A stretch of 64,000 nucleotides of DNA from Prevotella sp. E2-28 (GTDB lineage: Bacteria; Bacteroidota; Bacteroidia; Bacteroidales; Bacteroidaceae). Positions 1 through 8,631 of the stretch are shown in pieces. The notes below the pieces were generated by a model that saw only the letters and a program-made list of their open reading frames with translations, did not search any database and was not told the DNA's origin. The DNA lies in assembly GCF_022024055.1 (NCBI RefSeq), contig NZ_CP091788.1, positions 310,001-374,000 on the forward strand. The letters are read 5' to 3'. The translations under genes and the position numbers were made by a program. Position 1 is the first letter of the stretch; each line of letters opens with the position of its first letter.

Positions 1-1
1 C

Positions 2-874
2 GACAATATCCTGTTGCCTGGCGATGATCGCGAGTATATGAACATTGCCGATCTTTACTATGTTGGTGACGGTTACTTTGATGTGATGGAAATCCCTTTG
101 GTTTCTGGTCGTACCTTTACGGAGCAGACTGATACCCTGCGCGAGGTGATGGTGAGCCGGAAGTTTGAAGAGCGCATGAAGGAACTGGCAGGCTGGGATC
201 AGGCTTTGGGCAAACAGATTATCTGTACCTCGTTTCAAGGACCATATACCATCGTTGGTGTTTTTGAGGATACCCGCATCGGCAGCATCACCAATCCAGA
301 TACCCGCCCCAGCGTCTGCTACTACAGCCGTAAGCCGGAACAGATGCACTATATCCTCATCCGCTTCCAGTCGATGGATGGCTTAGAGGCTGCCAATAAA
401 TTAGTGAAGGAACTGGTAACTGACAATCCAGATATCTCCATCGTGCCATACAATCAGATGGTAACTGAACTCTATACCGATGCCCACCGCTTCCGTACGA
501 CGGTGATGATTGGTGGTTTGGTGGCGCTGATTATTGCCCTCATCGGACTGATTGGCTACCTGGCAGGTGAGATAGCCCGTCGTCAGAAAGAGATTGCCAT
601 CCGAAAGGTGAATGGCGCAAGAATAGCGGATGTGCTCAAATTGTTCCATACAGATATTTTGCGTGTTGCCTTACCTGCAGTGATGATTGGTGCTATTGGT
701 GCTTGGTATGTAGCCCGTCTGTGGTTAGAGCAGTTCAGTGAAAAGACCACACTTTCGCCCATCATCCTTGTGGGCGGTGCTTTGGCAGTGATTATAGTCA
801 TCCTCAGTGTGGTATGTCTTGGTTGCTATCGTGTGGCCAGCAGTAATCCAGTTAATTATCTAAAAACAGAATAA
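2..874 (+). CDS. FtsX/MacB-type ABC transporter permease, C-terminal part (5' end outside the window)
   Basis: The reading frame is already open at the left edge, so this is the 3' part of a longer gene; the TTG at 14 is not a credible start. An extracytoplasmic domain comes first, followed by three hydrophobic segments (about residues 162-185, 212-232 and 244-268 counted from 14). After the first comes the FtsX-type cytoplasmic motif RQKEIAIRKVNGA, and the C-terminus SSNPVNYLKTE is typical of FtsX/MacB permeases. The ATPase gene starts 4 bp downstream, so the two form a transporter pair. Such permeases use ATP hydrolysis to drive work in the periplasm, for example lipoprotein release, efflux or peptide export. 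The substrate cannot be told from this part. Confidence 0.9.
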   Translation, partial: DNILLPGDDREYMNIADLYYVGDGYFDVMEIPLVSGRTFTEQTDTLREVMVSRKFEERMKELAGWDQALGKQIICTSFQGPYTIVGVFEDTRIGSITNPDTRPSVCYYSRKPEQMHYILIRFQSMDGLEAANKLVKELVTDNPDISIVPYNQMVTELYTDAHRFRTTVMIGGLVALIIALIGLIGYLAGEIARRQKEIAIRKVNGARIADVLKLFHTDILRVALPAVMIGAIGAWYVARLWLEQFSEKTTLSPIILVGGALAVIIVILSVVCLGCYRVASSNPVNYLKTE

Positions 875-878
875 GATT

Positions 879-1553
879 ATGATTAAGTTAGAAAACATTC
901 AGAAGGTGTTCCGCACGGAAGAGGTGGAGACCGTAGCATTGGGCGGCGTATCGCTCGAAGTAAAGAAAGGTGAGTTTGTGGCCATCATGGGGCCTTCGGG
1001 CTGTGGCAAATCGACCTTGTTGAATATATTAGGCTTGCTCGACAATCCCACCAGTGGCACCTATTACCTCGATGGTGAGGAAGTGGGTAAGTTGAAGGAG
1101 AGTCAACGCACGAAGGTTCGCAAAGGACAAATAGGTTTTGTATTCCAAAGCTTTAACCTGATCGACGAACTGAACGTGGAGGAGAATGTAGAGTTGCCTC
1201 TTACCTATTTGGGTGTGCCCAAGAAGGAGCGCAAGACGAGGGTAGAAGAGGTGCTGCGCCGTATGGCTATCTCGCATCGTGCCCACCACTTTCCTCAGCA
1301 GCTCTCTGGTGGACAACAGCAGCGTGTTGCCATTGCCCGTGCCGTGGTGATGAATCCCAAGCTCATCCTCGCCGACGAGCCTACTGGTAACCTCGACTCC
1401 AAGAATGGTCTCGAAGTGATGCAACTCCTGACACAGCTGAACCAAGAGGGCACTACCGTCGTGATGGTCACCCACTCTGAGCGAGATGCCGGTTACGCCC
1501 AGCGCATCATCAACCTCCTCGATGGCCAGGTCGTTCCAGAAGTTAGTCTTTGA
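879..1553 (+). CDS. ABC transporter ATP-binding protein (LolD/MacB type)
   Basis: This 224-residue ATPase has every ABC motif: Walker A GPSGCGKST (38-46), Q-loop in FVFQSFNL, signature LSGGQQQR, Walker B LILADEPTGNLD and H-loop VTHSERD. The TSGTYYLDGEEV region and overall length fit the LolD/MacB/FtsE group, which pairs with FtsX-type permeases. It starts 4 bp after the permease gene and is almost certainly its energy-coupling partner. It resembles the second ATPase at 23998. The function beyond energising the permease is not visible. Confidence 0.93.
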   Translation: MIKLENIQKVFRTEEVETVALGGVSLEVKKGEFVAIMGPSGCGKSTLLNILGLLDNPTSGTYYLDGEEVGKLKESQRTKVRKGQIGFVFQSFNLIDELNVEENVELPLTYLGVPKKERKTRVEEVLRRMAISHRAHHFPQQLSGGQQQRVAIARAVVMNPKLILADEPTGNLDSKNGLEVMQLLTQLNQEGTTVVMVTHSERDAGYAQRIINLLDGQVVPEVSL

Positions 1554-1574
1554 AGCATAACTCTCTCGTTGATA

Positions 1575-1612
1575 GCGGGCAGTTATCGGTCACCTTGACT
1601 GGTACTGTCCGC
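1575..1612 (+). terminator. Hairpin downstream of the ABC ATPase gene, possible terminator
   Basis: A 9-bp stem (GCGGGCAGT at 1575-1583 with ACTGTCCGC at 1604-1612, one G-U pair) lies 22 bp after the stop codon. No uridine tract follows, so it is either a weak terminator or an mRNA 3'-end structure. Confidence 0.35.
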
Positions 1613-1711
1613 AATAAAAGTGTCAGATTAAGAACATTTAACGCCCGACGATGCAGGATTTCCCGCTTCATGGCGTTTATATAGACAAAAACACGCCAAA
1701 AATATCGTGAA

Positions 1712-1747
1712 CGCCAAAAAGAAAAGGTGGCCGATTACTCGACCACC
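1712..1747 (-). terminator. Rho-independent terminator of the tRNA-Pro transcript
   Basis: On the minus strand GTGGTCGA-GTAA-TCGGCCAC forms an 8-bp stem with one G-U pair, followed by TTTTCTTTTT. It lies about 90 nt beyond the 3' end of tRNA-Pro, in the right orientation. Nothing else recognisable lies between the two. Confidence 0.6.
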
Positions 1748-1839
1748 ATGCTTTACAACGTACTGACTGTCAGGAGCTTATTGCCAGCTTGTTTTAAGCG
1801 GTTGCAGGGCCAACTCCTGCGATTGACAACCTTGCGTTG

Positions 1840-1912
1840 TCGGGATGAGGCGACTCGAACGCCCGACCCCTACGTCCCGAACGTAGTGCGCTACCAACTG
1901 CGCTACATCCCG
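1840..1912 (-). tRNA. tRNA-Pro (anticodon CGG)
   Basis: On the minus strand the acceptor stem CGGGATG pairs with CATCCCG. The D arm is GCGC/GCGC, the anticodon stem CTACG/CGTAG encloses the loop TTCGGGA (anticodon CGG, reading CCG), and the T arm is GGGCG-TTCGAGT-CGCCT with one G-U pair. The discriminator is A at 1840. CCA is not encoded and must be added after transcription. It has its own promoter and terminator. Confidence 0.95.
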
Positions 1913-1941
1913 ATAGCCTTTAGATGACCCTAAAAGCGGCT

Positions 1942-1974
1942 GCAAAGGTAGCGCTTTTTTGCCGATTAAGCAAA
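1942..1974 (-). promoter_or_regulatory. Promoter of tRNA-Pro
   Basis: On the minus strand TTTG (plus-strand 1971-1974), a 20-bp spacer and TACCTTTG (1942-1949) match the Bacteroidetes -33/-7 consensus. The tRNA begins 30 nt downstream. Confidence 0.75.
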
Positions 1975-2013
1975 TTTTTTGCTGAAAAGTTATGGTATGT
2001 CGAAAAAATGTTG

Positions 2014-2021
2014 TACCTTTG
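2014..2021 (+). promoter_or_regulatory. -7 element of the tRNA-Phe promoter
   Basis: TACCTTTG matches TAnnTTTG and lies 19 bp before tRNA-Phe. No clear -33 TTG is seen at the expected distance. Confidence 0.55.
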
Positions 2022-2039
2022 CAACCGCAAAAGGATAAT

Positions 2040-2112
2040 GGTGCCTTAGCTCAGTTGGTAGAGCATCGGACTGAAAATCCGTGTGTCCCCGGTTCGATTC
2101 CTGGAGGTACCA
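2040..2112 (+). tRNA. tRNA-Phe (anticodon GAA)
   Basis: The acceptor stem GGTGCCT/AGGTACC has one G-T pair. The D arm GCTC/GAGC, the anticodon loop CTGAAAA in a TCGGA/TCCGT stem and a TTCGATT T-loop give a complete cloverleaf. The anticodon is GAA. CCA is not encoded. Confidence 0.95.
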
Positions 2113-2120
2113 CAACGAGA

Positions 2121-2157
2121 AACGCTAATCTTTAGAAATGAAGGTTGGTGTTTTTTT
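2121..2157 (+). terminator. Rho-independent terminator of tRNA-Phe
   Basis: A 12-bp stem with three G-U pairs (AACGCTAATCTT at 2121-2132 with AAGGTTGGTGTT at 2141-2152) runs into seven T. It ends 19 bp before the pectinesterase start, and no TAnnTTTG promoter is visible in that gap, so how the pectinesterase is transcribed is unclear. Confidence 0.7.
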
Positions 2158-2176
2158 CATAAACTAATATCCAAAA

Positions 2177-3241
2177 ATGAAACACCTAAAACAAGTCATA
2201 CTAGTATTCATTTTGCTTGTAACAGTATCGTTGAAGGCCCAAATCGTAGTTGAGGCTGGCAATGTCGAGAGTCTGCTTGAGGCTATTGACAAGGCGAATC
2301 ATCAGAACGAAGATTCTGCATCTCAGCGTTTGTTCGTGTTTATTCCTAATGGAGTCTATGATTTGGGAGAGCGTACGCTGACTCAAATATGGGGGCATAA
2401 TATCGCATTGATAGGCGAGAGTATGGAGGGTACAATTATCAGGAATGCACCCAGTGTGGAGAATGAAAGTATTAGCAAAACAGCTACACTGCTGAATCGT
2501 GGGTGGAACACATACCTGCAGGACCTGACGCTTCAGAATGCGCTGGATTATTATCACTCAGGGGCTGCAGGGCGCGCCGTCTGTTGGCAGGATAAGGGTA
2601 ACTATACGATTTTCAAGCGTGTGAGGATGCTGTCATATCAGGACACCTATTATAGTCACAGCGAGGAGTGTAGTCATTATTTTGAGGACTCAGAACTGCA
2701 CGGCACCGTCGATTTCCTTTGTGGTGCTGGCGATGTATATTTTAATCGTTGCTTGATTGTTACGGAGAAACGAAATCTGGATGGTAGTGGCGAAAATGTG
2801 ATAGCTGCTCCACGTACATCAACGTCGAAGTGGGGCTATGTGTTTAATCATTGCACCATTCGTAATGATATGTCAACATTCGCCTTTGCCCGTGGCTGGC
2901 ATACTAATCCGCGCTGCGTGTGGCTGAACACCACGTTGGAAACGCCAGAGAAGTTGATGAGTACACGCTTTGATCCGAATGGCATCCGCTCTGTAGATAA
3001 TGCATTCTTTGAGTATAACACGATGGATGCCAATGGGCGTAATATCACCCCAAATTCGAATGTGGTGACATTCAAGGTCAACGACCAGCAATGTGAGGCC
3101 GAGACTATTATGGACAAAAAGCAGGCGAAGAAATTCGTGCTGAAGAATGTTTTTCCCAAGTGGCAGCCCGATAAGAAAACGCGCGCTCTGGAGAAGCAGA
3201 GCACGCGTATGAAGAAACAGTACCTAAAAACTGCGTTATAG
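2177..3241 (+). CDS. Pectinesterase (carbohydrate esterase family 8)
   Basis: This secreted 354-residue protein begins with a signal peptide (hydrophobic residues 7-19, cleavage near KAQ). It folds as a right-handed beta helix typical of pectin methylesterases, which remove methyl esters from homogalacturonan so that pectinases can act. The diagnostic motifs are present in order: GESMEGTII (80-88), GRAVCWQ (132-138), YQDTYYSH with the catalytic Asp156, GTVDFLCGAG with Asp179, and ARGW (238-241), which stands for the usual GRPW and supplies the Arg/Trp pair. Its 3' end overlaps the murF 3' end by 6 bp in convergent orientation. It is a lone pectin gene here, with no SusCD pair beside it. Confidence 0.93.
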   Translation: MKHLKQVILVFILLVTVSLKAQIVVEAGNVESLLEAIDKANHQNEDSASQRLFVFIPNGVYDLGERTLTQIWGHNIALIGESMEGTIIRNAPSVENESISKTATLLNRGWNTYLQDLTLQNALDYYHSGAAGRAVCWQDKGNYTIFKRVRMLSYQDTYYSHSEECSHYFEDSELHGTVDFLCGAGDVYFNRCLIVTEKRNLDGSGENVIAAPRTSTSKWGYVFNHCTIRNDMSTFAFARGWHTNPRCVWLNTTLETPEKLMSTRFDPNGIRSVDNAFFEYNTMDANGRNITPNSNVVTFKVNDQQCEAETIMDKKQAKKFVLKNVFPKWQPDKKTRALEKQSTRMKKQYLKTAL

Positions 3242-4573
3242 TAGTTCTGGTAACTGATAGAGCTTCGTTCCGTTGGAACCCTTAATAAGAATAAGGTGAC
3301 CCTCGGGACGATTTTTTTGTATCTCGGCCTTAACCTCTTCTACGTCTTTGAACTTACGGAACTGGGTGTCGGTCTTGCCAAACTCCTCGCCAACAAGCCA
3401 AACTTCCTTTAAGCTGGAAGCTGCCAGCAGGTCAACAGTCTTTTGGTGTTCCTCCATGCTGACTTCGCCCAGTTCACGCATATCGCCCAGGATAGCCATC
3501 TTGGTCTCGCCCTCGCGAGGTACTACCATCTGGAAGTTCTCCAAGGCAGCAGCCATACTTGATGGGTTGGCGTTATAAGCATCTACGATAAGACGGTTGT
3601 GTGCAGTTTCTGTTAACTGTGAACGGTTGTTGGTGGGTACGTAGTTCTCCAATGCGTGGTCTATCTGCTTACGATCTACATTGAAATTGATACCCACAGC
3701 GATAGCAGCCAACAGGTTGTCGATGTTATAAGCACCAATCAGGTTGGTCTGCACCTTATGCCACTTTTGTGAAGCGCCAGTCTCTTCCAATTCCATGAGG
3801 GGCTTGCGCCAACGGAATTTTAATAGTGGGTCGCAGCTAACTACCTCACCTGAGATGCAGGCATACTGCTTATCGGGATCGGTAGAGTAGGGGGTGCACC
3901 ACATCTCATCGGTCAGCATATCACACAGATAGTCATTGTCGGCATTGACAAATACAAGTCCGTCCTCACGGGTACGCAGATAATCATAGAGTTCGCCTTT
4001 TGTCTTGACGACACCTTCAAACGACCCGAAGCCCTGCAGATGGGCACGACCTACGTTGGTGATAAGTCCGCAGGTGGGCTCTGCCGTTTCAACAAGTGTC
4101 TTGATGTCGCCAGGATGGCTGGCGCCCATCTCAATGATGGCTATTTCGTGGTCTTTGTTCAGGCGGAACAGCGTCTTGGGCACACCTACATCGTTATTGA
4201 AGTTACCTTCAGTAGCCAGCACGTTGTATTTCTCAGACAAGACTGCCTTGATAAGTTCCTTAGTGGTGGTCTTACCATTTGTGCCAGTGATGCCAATCAC
4301 GGGGATGTTGAACTGGCGACGATGCTCGCGGGCCAGATCCTTATAGGTCTGCAAACAATTCTCGACGAGGATAAAACGGTCGTCTTTAGCTACCTCAGGA
4401 TTATCTACGATAGCATAGGCACAGCCCTTTTGCAAGGCTCCTTCTGCATACAGGTTACCATCAAACTTTTCACCTTTTAAAGCGAGAAAGATACTCCCCT
4501 CAGGGCAATCGCGACTATCCGTTGTGATACAAGGATGCTGCTGATAGAGTTTGTATAGTTCTTTAATGTCCAT
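3236..4573 (-). CDS. murF: UDP-N-acetylmuramoyl-tripeptide--D-alanyl-D-alanine ligase
   Basis: MurF is the last cytoplasmic amino-acid ligase of peptidoglycan precursor synthesis and adds D-Ala-D-Ala to UDP-MurNAc-tripeptide using ATP. The chosen start at 4573 (MDIKELYKLY) gives 445 residues, the usual length; the frame stays open upstream, but that extension is hydrophobic and covers the promoter. Visible motifs are the substrate-binding TTDSR near residue 18, the P-loop GITGTNGKTT (94-103), TEGNFNNDVGVP, and the central-domain EMGASHPGDI. A -7 element lies 21 bp upstream. The D-Ala-D-Ala supplier Ddl is encoded at 17128. Confidence 0.96.
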   Translation of the reverse strand: MDIKELYKLYQQHPCITTDSRDCPEGSIFLALKGEKFDGNLYAEGALQKGCAYAIVDNPEVAKDDRFILVENCLQTYKDLAREHRRQFNIPVIGITGTNGKTTTKELIKAVLSEKYNVLATEGNFNNDVGVPKTLFRLNKDHEIAIIEMGASHPGDIKTLVETAEPTCGLITNVGRAHLQGFGSFEGVVKTKGELYDYLRTREDGLVFVNADNDYLCDMLTDEMWCTPYSTDPDKQYACISGEVVSCDPLLKFRWRKPLMELEETGASQKWHKVQTNLIGAYNIDNLLAAIAVGINFNVDRKQIDHALENYVPTNNRSQLTETAHNRLIVDAYNANPSSMAAALENFQMVVPREGETKMAILGDMRELGEVSMEEHQKTVDLLAASSLKEVWLVGEEFGKTDTQFRKFKDVEEVKAEIQKNRPEGHLILIKGSNGTKLYQLPELL

Positions 4574-4593
4574 AAAGTTCTTGAATTTTGATG

Positions 4594-4601
4594 CAAAGAT
4601 A
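4594..4601 (-). promoter_or_regulatory. -7 element of the murF promoter
   Basis: TATCTTTG on the minus strand matches TAnnTTTG, 20 bp upstream of the murF start. No good -33 was found. Confidence 0.5.
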
Positions 4602-4642
4602 CAAAGAAATGGCAAAAGTGAATAGCTAAAAGTAAAAAAAAT

Positions 4643-4690
4643 GCTACCGCCAACAAAATTATCAATCATCAATTGTCAATTGTCAATCAA
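4643..4690. repeat. GCTACCGC box with adjacent short tandem repeats
   Basis: GCTACCGCC is followed by degenerate copies of a 7-8 bp unit (ATCAATC, ATTGTCA, ATTGTCA). The same box-plus-repeat design recurs at 9441, 9834, 19289 and 24772. Here the repeats lie on the opposite side of the box from most other copies. Confidence 0.6.
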
Positions 4691-4704
4691 AAGTAGTAAC
4701 TTTG
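4673..4704 (+). promoter_or_regulatory. folP promoter
   Basis: TTG (4673-4675), 21 bp and TAACTTTG (4697-4704) fit the Bacteroidetes consensus, 9 bp before the folP ATG, so the transcript would be nearly leaderless. The -33 TTG belongs to the tandem repeat. Confidence 0.6.
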
Positions 4705-4713
4705 TAGGCGATT

Positions 4714-5505
4714 ATGGAATATACACTGAATATCAAAGGACGATTGCTGGAATTGCGTGAACCGCAGGTGATGGGTATCCTGAATGCGACACCCGATTCT
4801 TTCTTTGCGGATAGTCGGAAGCAGACGGAACGCGAAATAGCCGAAAGGGCAGACGAGATTGTGGCACAAGGTGGTACTTTCATTGATGTGGGTGCCTATT
4901 CCACAAGGCCCGGCGCAGCAGAGGTCTCCGTTCAGGAAGAGATGGACCGTATGCGTATGGCCTTGAGCGTAGTCAGACGTGTACAGCCAGACGTGCCCTT
5001 GTCTATAGACACCTTTCGTGCTGATGTGGCAAAGATGGCTGTCGAGGAATTTGGAGCTGATATCATCAACGATGTGAGTGAGGGTGCCGATGAGGCTATG
5101 TTCCGTATGGTGGCCCGTCTTCGTGTACCTTATATATTGATGTCAGTACAAAAGGACTTGCACGACACGCTGATGGCCTTTGCAAAGAAGGTGCAGATAC
5201 TGCGTGATTTGGGACAGAAGGATATCATCCTGGATCCAGGCTTCGGCTTCGGAAAGACGCTGGAAGACAATTACCGCCTGATGAACGAGATGGAGAAACT
5301 GCAGGTGCTGGGATTGCCCCTGCTGGTGGGAATCTCACGAAAGTCAATGATATTCAAATTGCTGCAGTCAGATCAGAGTAAGGCGCTGAATGGCACAACG
5401 GTGCTGAACACTATATCCCTGATGAAGGGTGCCGATATACTGAGGGTTCACGATGTGAAAGAGGCCGTGGAATGTGTGAAGATTTTCAAGGCGCTTAACT
5501 CGTAA
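4714..5505 (+). CDS. folP: Dihydropteroate synthase
   Basis: FolP condenses p-aminobenzoate with dihydropterin pyrophosphate in folate synthesis and is the sulfonamide target. The 263-residue protein carries MGILNATPDSFF (20-31), DVGAYSTRPGAAEV (from 58; the common family form is DVGGESTRPGA), SIDTFRADVA, INDVS, the DPGFGFGKTLEDN loop and GISRKS near residue 207. The length is normal for the family. It starts after its own promoter, and cdaA follows 9 bp downstream, an arrangement that suggests co-transcription. Confidence 0.96.
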   Translation: MEYTLNIKGRLLELREPQVMGILNATPDSFFADSRKQTEREIAERADEIVAQGGTFIDVGAYSTRPGAAEVSVQEEMDRMRMALSVVRRVQPDVPLSIDTFRADVAKMAVEEFGADIINDVSEGADEAMFRMVARLRVPYILMSVQKDLHDTLMAFAKKVQILRDLGQKDIILDPGFGFGKTLEDNYRLMNEMEKLQVLGLPLLVGISRKSMIFKLLQSDQSKALNGTTVLNTISLMKGADILRVHDVKEAVECVKIFKALNS

Positions 5506-5514
5506 AGATAACGT

Positions 5515-6291
5515 ATGATTGAATTCGGAATCAAGGACATAATAGATATCCTGCTGGTAGCTATCATGCTGTTTTATACCTACAGGTTGATGCGAGAATC
5601 ACGCTCGCTGAATATCTTTGTGGGTATCATGATCTTCATATTGGTATGGGTTTTTGTGTCTCAGGTTCTGGAAATGAAACTGCTGGGTGCTATCCTTGAT
5701 AAACTGGTATCGGTAGGTGTCATAGCCATCATTGTGATTTTCCAGGAAGATATCCGTAAGTTCCTGTATAATCTTGGCGCCCATCGCCGTATGCGTCCGT
5801 TGATGCGTATGTTCTCGCTAAAGCATGCCGATGAGCACGACCTGGCTCAACGCAAAAAGAATGTCCTTCCTATTGTGATGGCTGCTATGCAGATGTCGAA
5901 AGGCAAGGTGGGCGCGCTGATAGTCATGGAGCGAAATGCTCCACTGGATGATATCGTGGCAACGGGTGATGTGATTGATGCAGAGGTAAACCAGCGACTG
6001 ATAGAAAACATCTTCTTCAAGAACTCTCCCCTGCATGACGGCGCCATGATTATCAGTAAGCATCGCATCAAGGCCGCGGGCTGTATCCTGCCCGTGAGTC
6101 ATGACTTGGATATCCCCAAAGAACTGGGATTGCGTCATAGGGCAGCACTTGGTATGTCGCAAGAGAGTGATGCGCTTTGTGTTATCGTATCAGAAGAGAC
6201 GGGTAGTATCAGTACGGCTCGTAACGGACAGTTCCATTTGCGCCTTTCGGCTGAGGAGCTGGAAGCAGAGTTGACAGAACAAATAAAGTGA
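5515..6291 (+). CDS. cdaA: Diadenylate cyclase (CdaA/DacA type)
   Basis: The enzyme makes the second messenger c-di-AMP from two ATP at the membrane. Three hydrophobic segments occupy about residues 10-22, 33-50 and 58-76, followed by the DisA_N (DAC) domain. The two catalytic motifs are intact: DGA (175-177) in SPLHDGAMII and RHR (207-209) in LRHRAALG, with SEETGSIS beyond them. The 258-residue length fits CdaA. It follows folP closely. c-di-AMP usually controls potassium and osmolyte balance and cell-wall state; no target gene is evident nearby. Confidence 0.95.
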   Translation: MIEFGIKDIIDILLVAIMLFYTYRLMRESRSLNIFVGIMIFILVWVFVSQVLEMKLLGAILDKLVSVGVIAIIVIFQEDIRKFLYNLGAHRRMRPLMRMFSLKHADEHDLAQRKKNVLPIVMAAMQMSKGKVGALIVMERNAPLDDIVATGDVIDAEVNQRLIENIFFKNSPLHDGAMIISKHRIKAAGCILPVSHDLDIPKELGLRHRAALGMSQESDALCVIVSEETGSISTARNGQFHLRLSAEELEAELTEQIK

Positions 6292-6330
6292 TTAGTATTA
6301 TTTATATAAAAATTAAAAGTTTTACAAACT

Positions 6331-7341
6331 ATGGGATTAATTGAACAAATCATTGCGCGTGCAAAGAGTAACAAGCAGCGCATTGTGCTCCCAGAAGCAG
6401 AGGAGGAGCGCACCCTGACTGCCGCTGACCGTGTGCTGGCAGATGACATTGCTGACCTAATTTTGATTGGTAACCCTGAGAAGGTACATGCTCTTGCAGC
6501 CGAGAAGGGCCTGAAAAACATCGACAAGGCAACCCTGATTGATCCGCTGAACTATGAGAAGAGCGAGGAACTGGCTCAGCTCTTGCAGAAGCTTCGCGAG
6601 AAGAAAGGCATGACTATTGAGAAAGCTCGTGAGCTGGTGAAGGATCCCCTTTATCTGGGTTGTATGATTATTAAGACCGAGGGTGCTGATGGCCAGATTT
6701 CTGGTGCGCTTTCAACAACGGGTGAGACCTTGCGTCCTGCTCTGCAGATTATTAAGTGTGCTCCTGGTATCACTTGCGTAAGTGGTGCTATGCTGATGAT
6801 TACTGATAAGCCTGAATATGGCGAGAATGGTGTGTTGGTATTTGGTGACGTAGCCGTAACGCCAATGCCCGATGCTAACCAGTTGAGCCAGATTGCAGTC
6901 TGCACAGCTCAGACCGCTAAGAGTGTGGCTGGTTTCGCTGATCCCCGTGTGGCTATGTTGAGTTTCTCTACCAAGGGTTCTGCTTCTCACGAGGTAGTTG
7001 ACAAGGTTGTTGAGGCTACGAAGCTGGCTAAGGAACTGGATCCTAACCTGAAGATTGATGGTGAGTTGCAGGCTGATGCAGCCCTTGTTCCTTCTGTAGG
7101 TTCTAAGAAGGCTCCTGGTTCTGATATCGCCGGTAAGGCCAACGTGCTGGTAATGCCTTGCCTCGAGGTAGGTAACATCGCTTACAAACTGGTGCAGCGT
7201 CTGGCTGGTGCTACTGCTATTGGTCCTATCCTGCAGGGTATTGCTCGTCCTGTAAACGACCTGAGTCGTGGTTGCTCTGTAGAGGATATCTACTATCTGG
7301 TAGCTATCACAGCTTGTCAGGCAATGGATGCAAAAAAGTAA
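6331..7341 (+). CDS. pta: Phosphate acetyltransferase
   Basis: Pta converts acetyl-CoA and phosphate to acetyl phosphate. With acetate kinase, encoded 31 bp downstream, it forms the ATP-yielding acetate fermentation branch. The 336-residue protein is the short single-domain type without the N-terminal DRTGG regulatory region. It shows RIVLPEAEEERTL near the N-terminus, SGALSTTGETLRPALQII, DGELQADAALVPSVGSKKAPGS and GPILQGIARPVNDLSRGC, all characteristic of the PTA_PTB family. No consensus promoter is clear in the short, AT-rich gap after cdaA. Confidence 0.96.
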   Translation: MGLIEQIIARAKSNKQRIVLPEAEEERTLTAADRVLADDIADLILIGNPEKVHALAAEKGLKNIDKATLIDPLNYEKSEELAQLLQKLREKKGMTIEKARELVKDPLYLGCMIIKTEGADGQISGALSTTGETLRPALQIIKCAPGITCVSGAMLMITDKPEYGENGVLVFGDVAVTPMPDANQLSQIAVCTAQTAKSVAGFADPRVAMLSFSTKGSASHEVVDKVVEATKLAKELDPNLKIDGELQADAALVPSVGSKKAPGSDIAGKANVLVMPCLEVGNIAYKLVQRLAGATAIGPILQGIARPVNDLSRGCSVEDIYYLVAITACQAMDAKK

Positions 7342-7372
7342 TACATTAAACATTAAAGATTAAACATTAAAT

Positions 7373-8563
7373 ATGAAAATCCTTGTATTAAATTGCGGTT
7401 CTTCGTCTATCAAGTACGCTCTGTACAACATGGACGACAAGAGTGTGATGACCAGTGGTGGTGCTGAGCGTGTAGGCTTGGACAACGCTTTCGTAAAGGT
7501 GAAGCTGGCTAATGGCGAGAAGAAGCAGATTATGCACGACATCCCTGAGCATACCGAGGGTGTGAAGTTTATCTTCTCTCTGCTTACTGATCCTGAGATA
7601 GGTGTTATTAAGAGTCTTGACGAGATTGATGCCGTTGGTCATCGTATGGTGCATGGCGGCGAGAAGTTCAATAAGTCAGTAGTGCTGACCGACGAGGTGC
7701 TGAAGGCCTTTGAGGAATGCTCTGACCTGGCTCCTCTGCACAACCCTGCTAACCTGAAGGGTGTGAATGCCGTGAAGGAGCTGATGCCAGGTCTGCCTCA
7801 GGTTGGTGTCTTTGATACCGCCTTCCATCAGACGATGCCTGCTAAGGCTTATATGTATGCTGTTCCTTACGAGCTGTACGAGAAGTATGGCGTACGCCGT
7901 TATGGTTTCCACGGAACCTCTCATCGTTATGTATCAGCTCGTGCTTGCGAATTCCTGGGCATCAAGGCTGAAGGAACCAAGATGATTACCTGTCATATCG
8001 GAAATGGTGGCTCTCTTGCTGCTGTGCTCGATGGCAAGTGTATCGATACCTCAATGGGTCTTACGCCTCTGGAGGGCCTCGTGATGGGTACCCGTTCTGG
8101 TGACATCGACGGTGGTGCTGTTACCTTCCTTGAGAAGAAACTTGGTCTCGATGCAGATGGTATGAGTAACCTGCTGAATAAGAAGAGTGGTGTAGCTGGT
8201 ATCACTGGCGGTTCAAGCGATATGCGCGATGTAGAGAATGCTGCTAAGGCTGGTGAGCCTCGTGCCGTACTGGCTCAGCAGATGTATTTCTATCGTATTA
8301 AGAAGTATATCGGTGCTTATGCTGCCGCTATGGGTGGTGTTGACGTGATTGTCTTCACAGCCGGTGTAGGTGAGAATCAGGTCTCTATGCGCTCTGAGGT
8401 TTGCAAGGGCCTGGAGTTTCTGGGCGTGAAGTTCGACGATCAGAAGAATCAGGTTCGTGGCGAAGAGGCTATCATCTCAGCCGACGATTCTAAGGTGAAG
8501 GTTGTTGTAATCCCCACCGATGAGGAGCTGATGATTGCTACTGATACGATGAACCTGCTGTAA
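7373..8563 (+). CDS. ackA: Acetate kinase
   Basis: AckA transfers the phosphate of acetyl phosphate to ADP, giving acetate and ATP. The 396-residue protein has the full set of family signatures: LNCGSSSIKYAL at the N-terminus, HRMVHGGEKF, FDTAFHQTMP, RRYGFHGTSHRYV, ITCHIGNGGSLAAV, TPLEGLVMGTRSGDID and FTAGVGENQ. It follows pta closely and precedes a strong terminator, so pta-ackA is a complete unit. Confidence 0.97.
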   Translation: MKILVLNCGSSSIKYALYNMDDKSVMTSGGAERVGLDNAFVKVKLANGEKKQIMHDIPEHTEGVKFIFSLLTDPEIGVIKSLDEIDAVGHRMVHGGEKFNKSVVLTDEVLKAFEECSDLAPLHNPANLKGVNAVKELMPGLPQVGVFDTAFHQTMPAKAYMYAVPYELYEKYGVRRYGFHGTSHRYVSARACEFLGIKAEGTKMITCHIGNGGSLAAVLDGKCIDTSMGLTPLEGLVMGTRSGDIDGGAVTFLEKKLGLDADGMSNLLNKKSGVAGITGGSSDMRDVENAAKAGEPRAVLAQQMYFYRIKKYIGAYAAAMGGVDVIVFTAGVGENQVSMRSEVCKGLEFLGVKFDDQKNQVRGEEAIISADDSKVKVVVIPTDEELMIATDTMNLL

Positions 8564-8592
8564 GTAGTAAAAGTTATTATATAAAAAATAAT

Positions 8593-8630
8593 GGTGTCGA
8601 GCATTTGCCCGGCACCTTTTATTTTTTTTT
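8593..8630 (+). terminator. Rho-independent terminator after ackA
   Basis: GGTGTCGAGC (8593-8602) pairs with GCCCGGCACC (8607-8616) around an ATTT loop, with one G-U pair and one mismatch, followed by a 14-nt run of T broken by one A. It may also serve the convergent lpxH gene, which ends at 8632. Confidence 0.8.
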
Positions 8631-8631
8631 C

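Noticed and set aside
1840..2112. tRNA pair as an integration (att) site
   Set aside because: No integrase, no direct repeat of a tRNA 3' end and no foreign gene block follows; the genes next to the tRNAs look ordinary.
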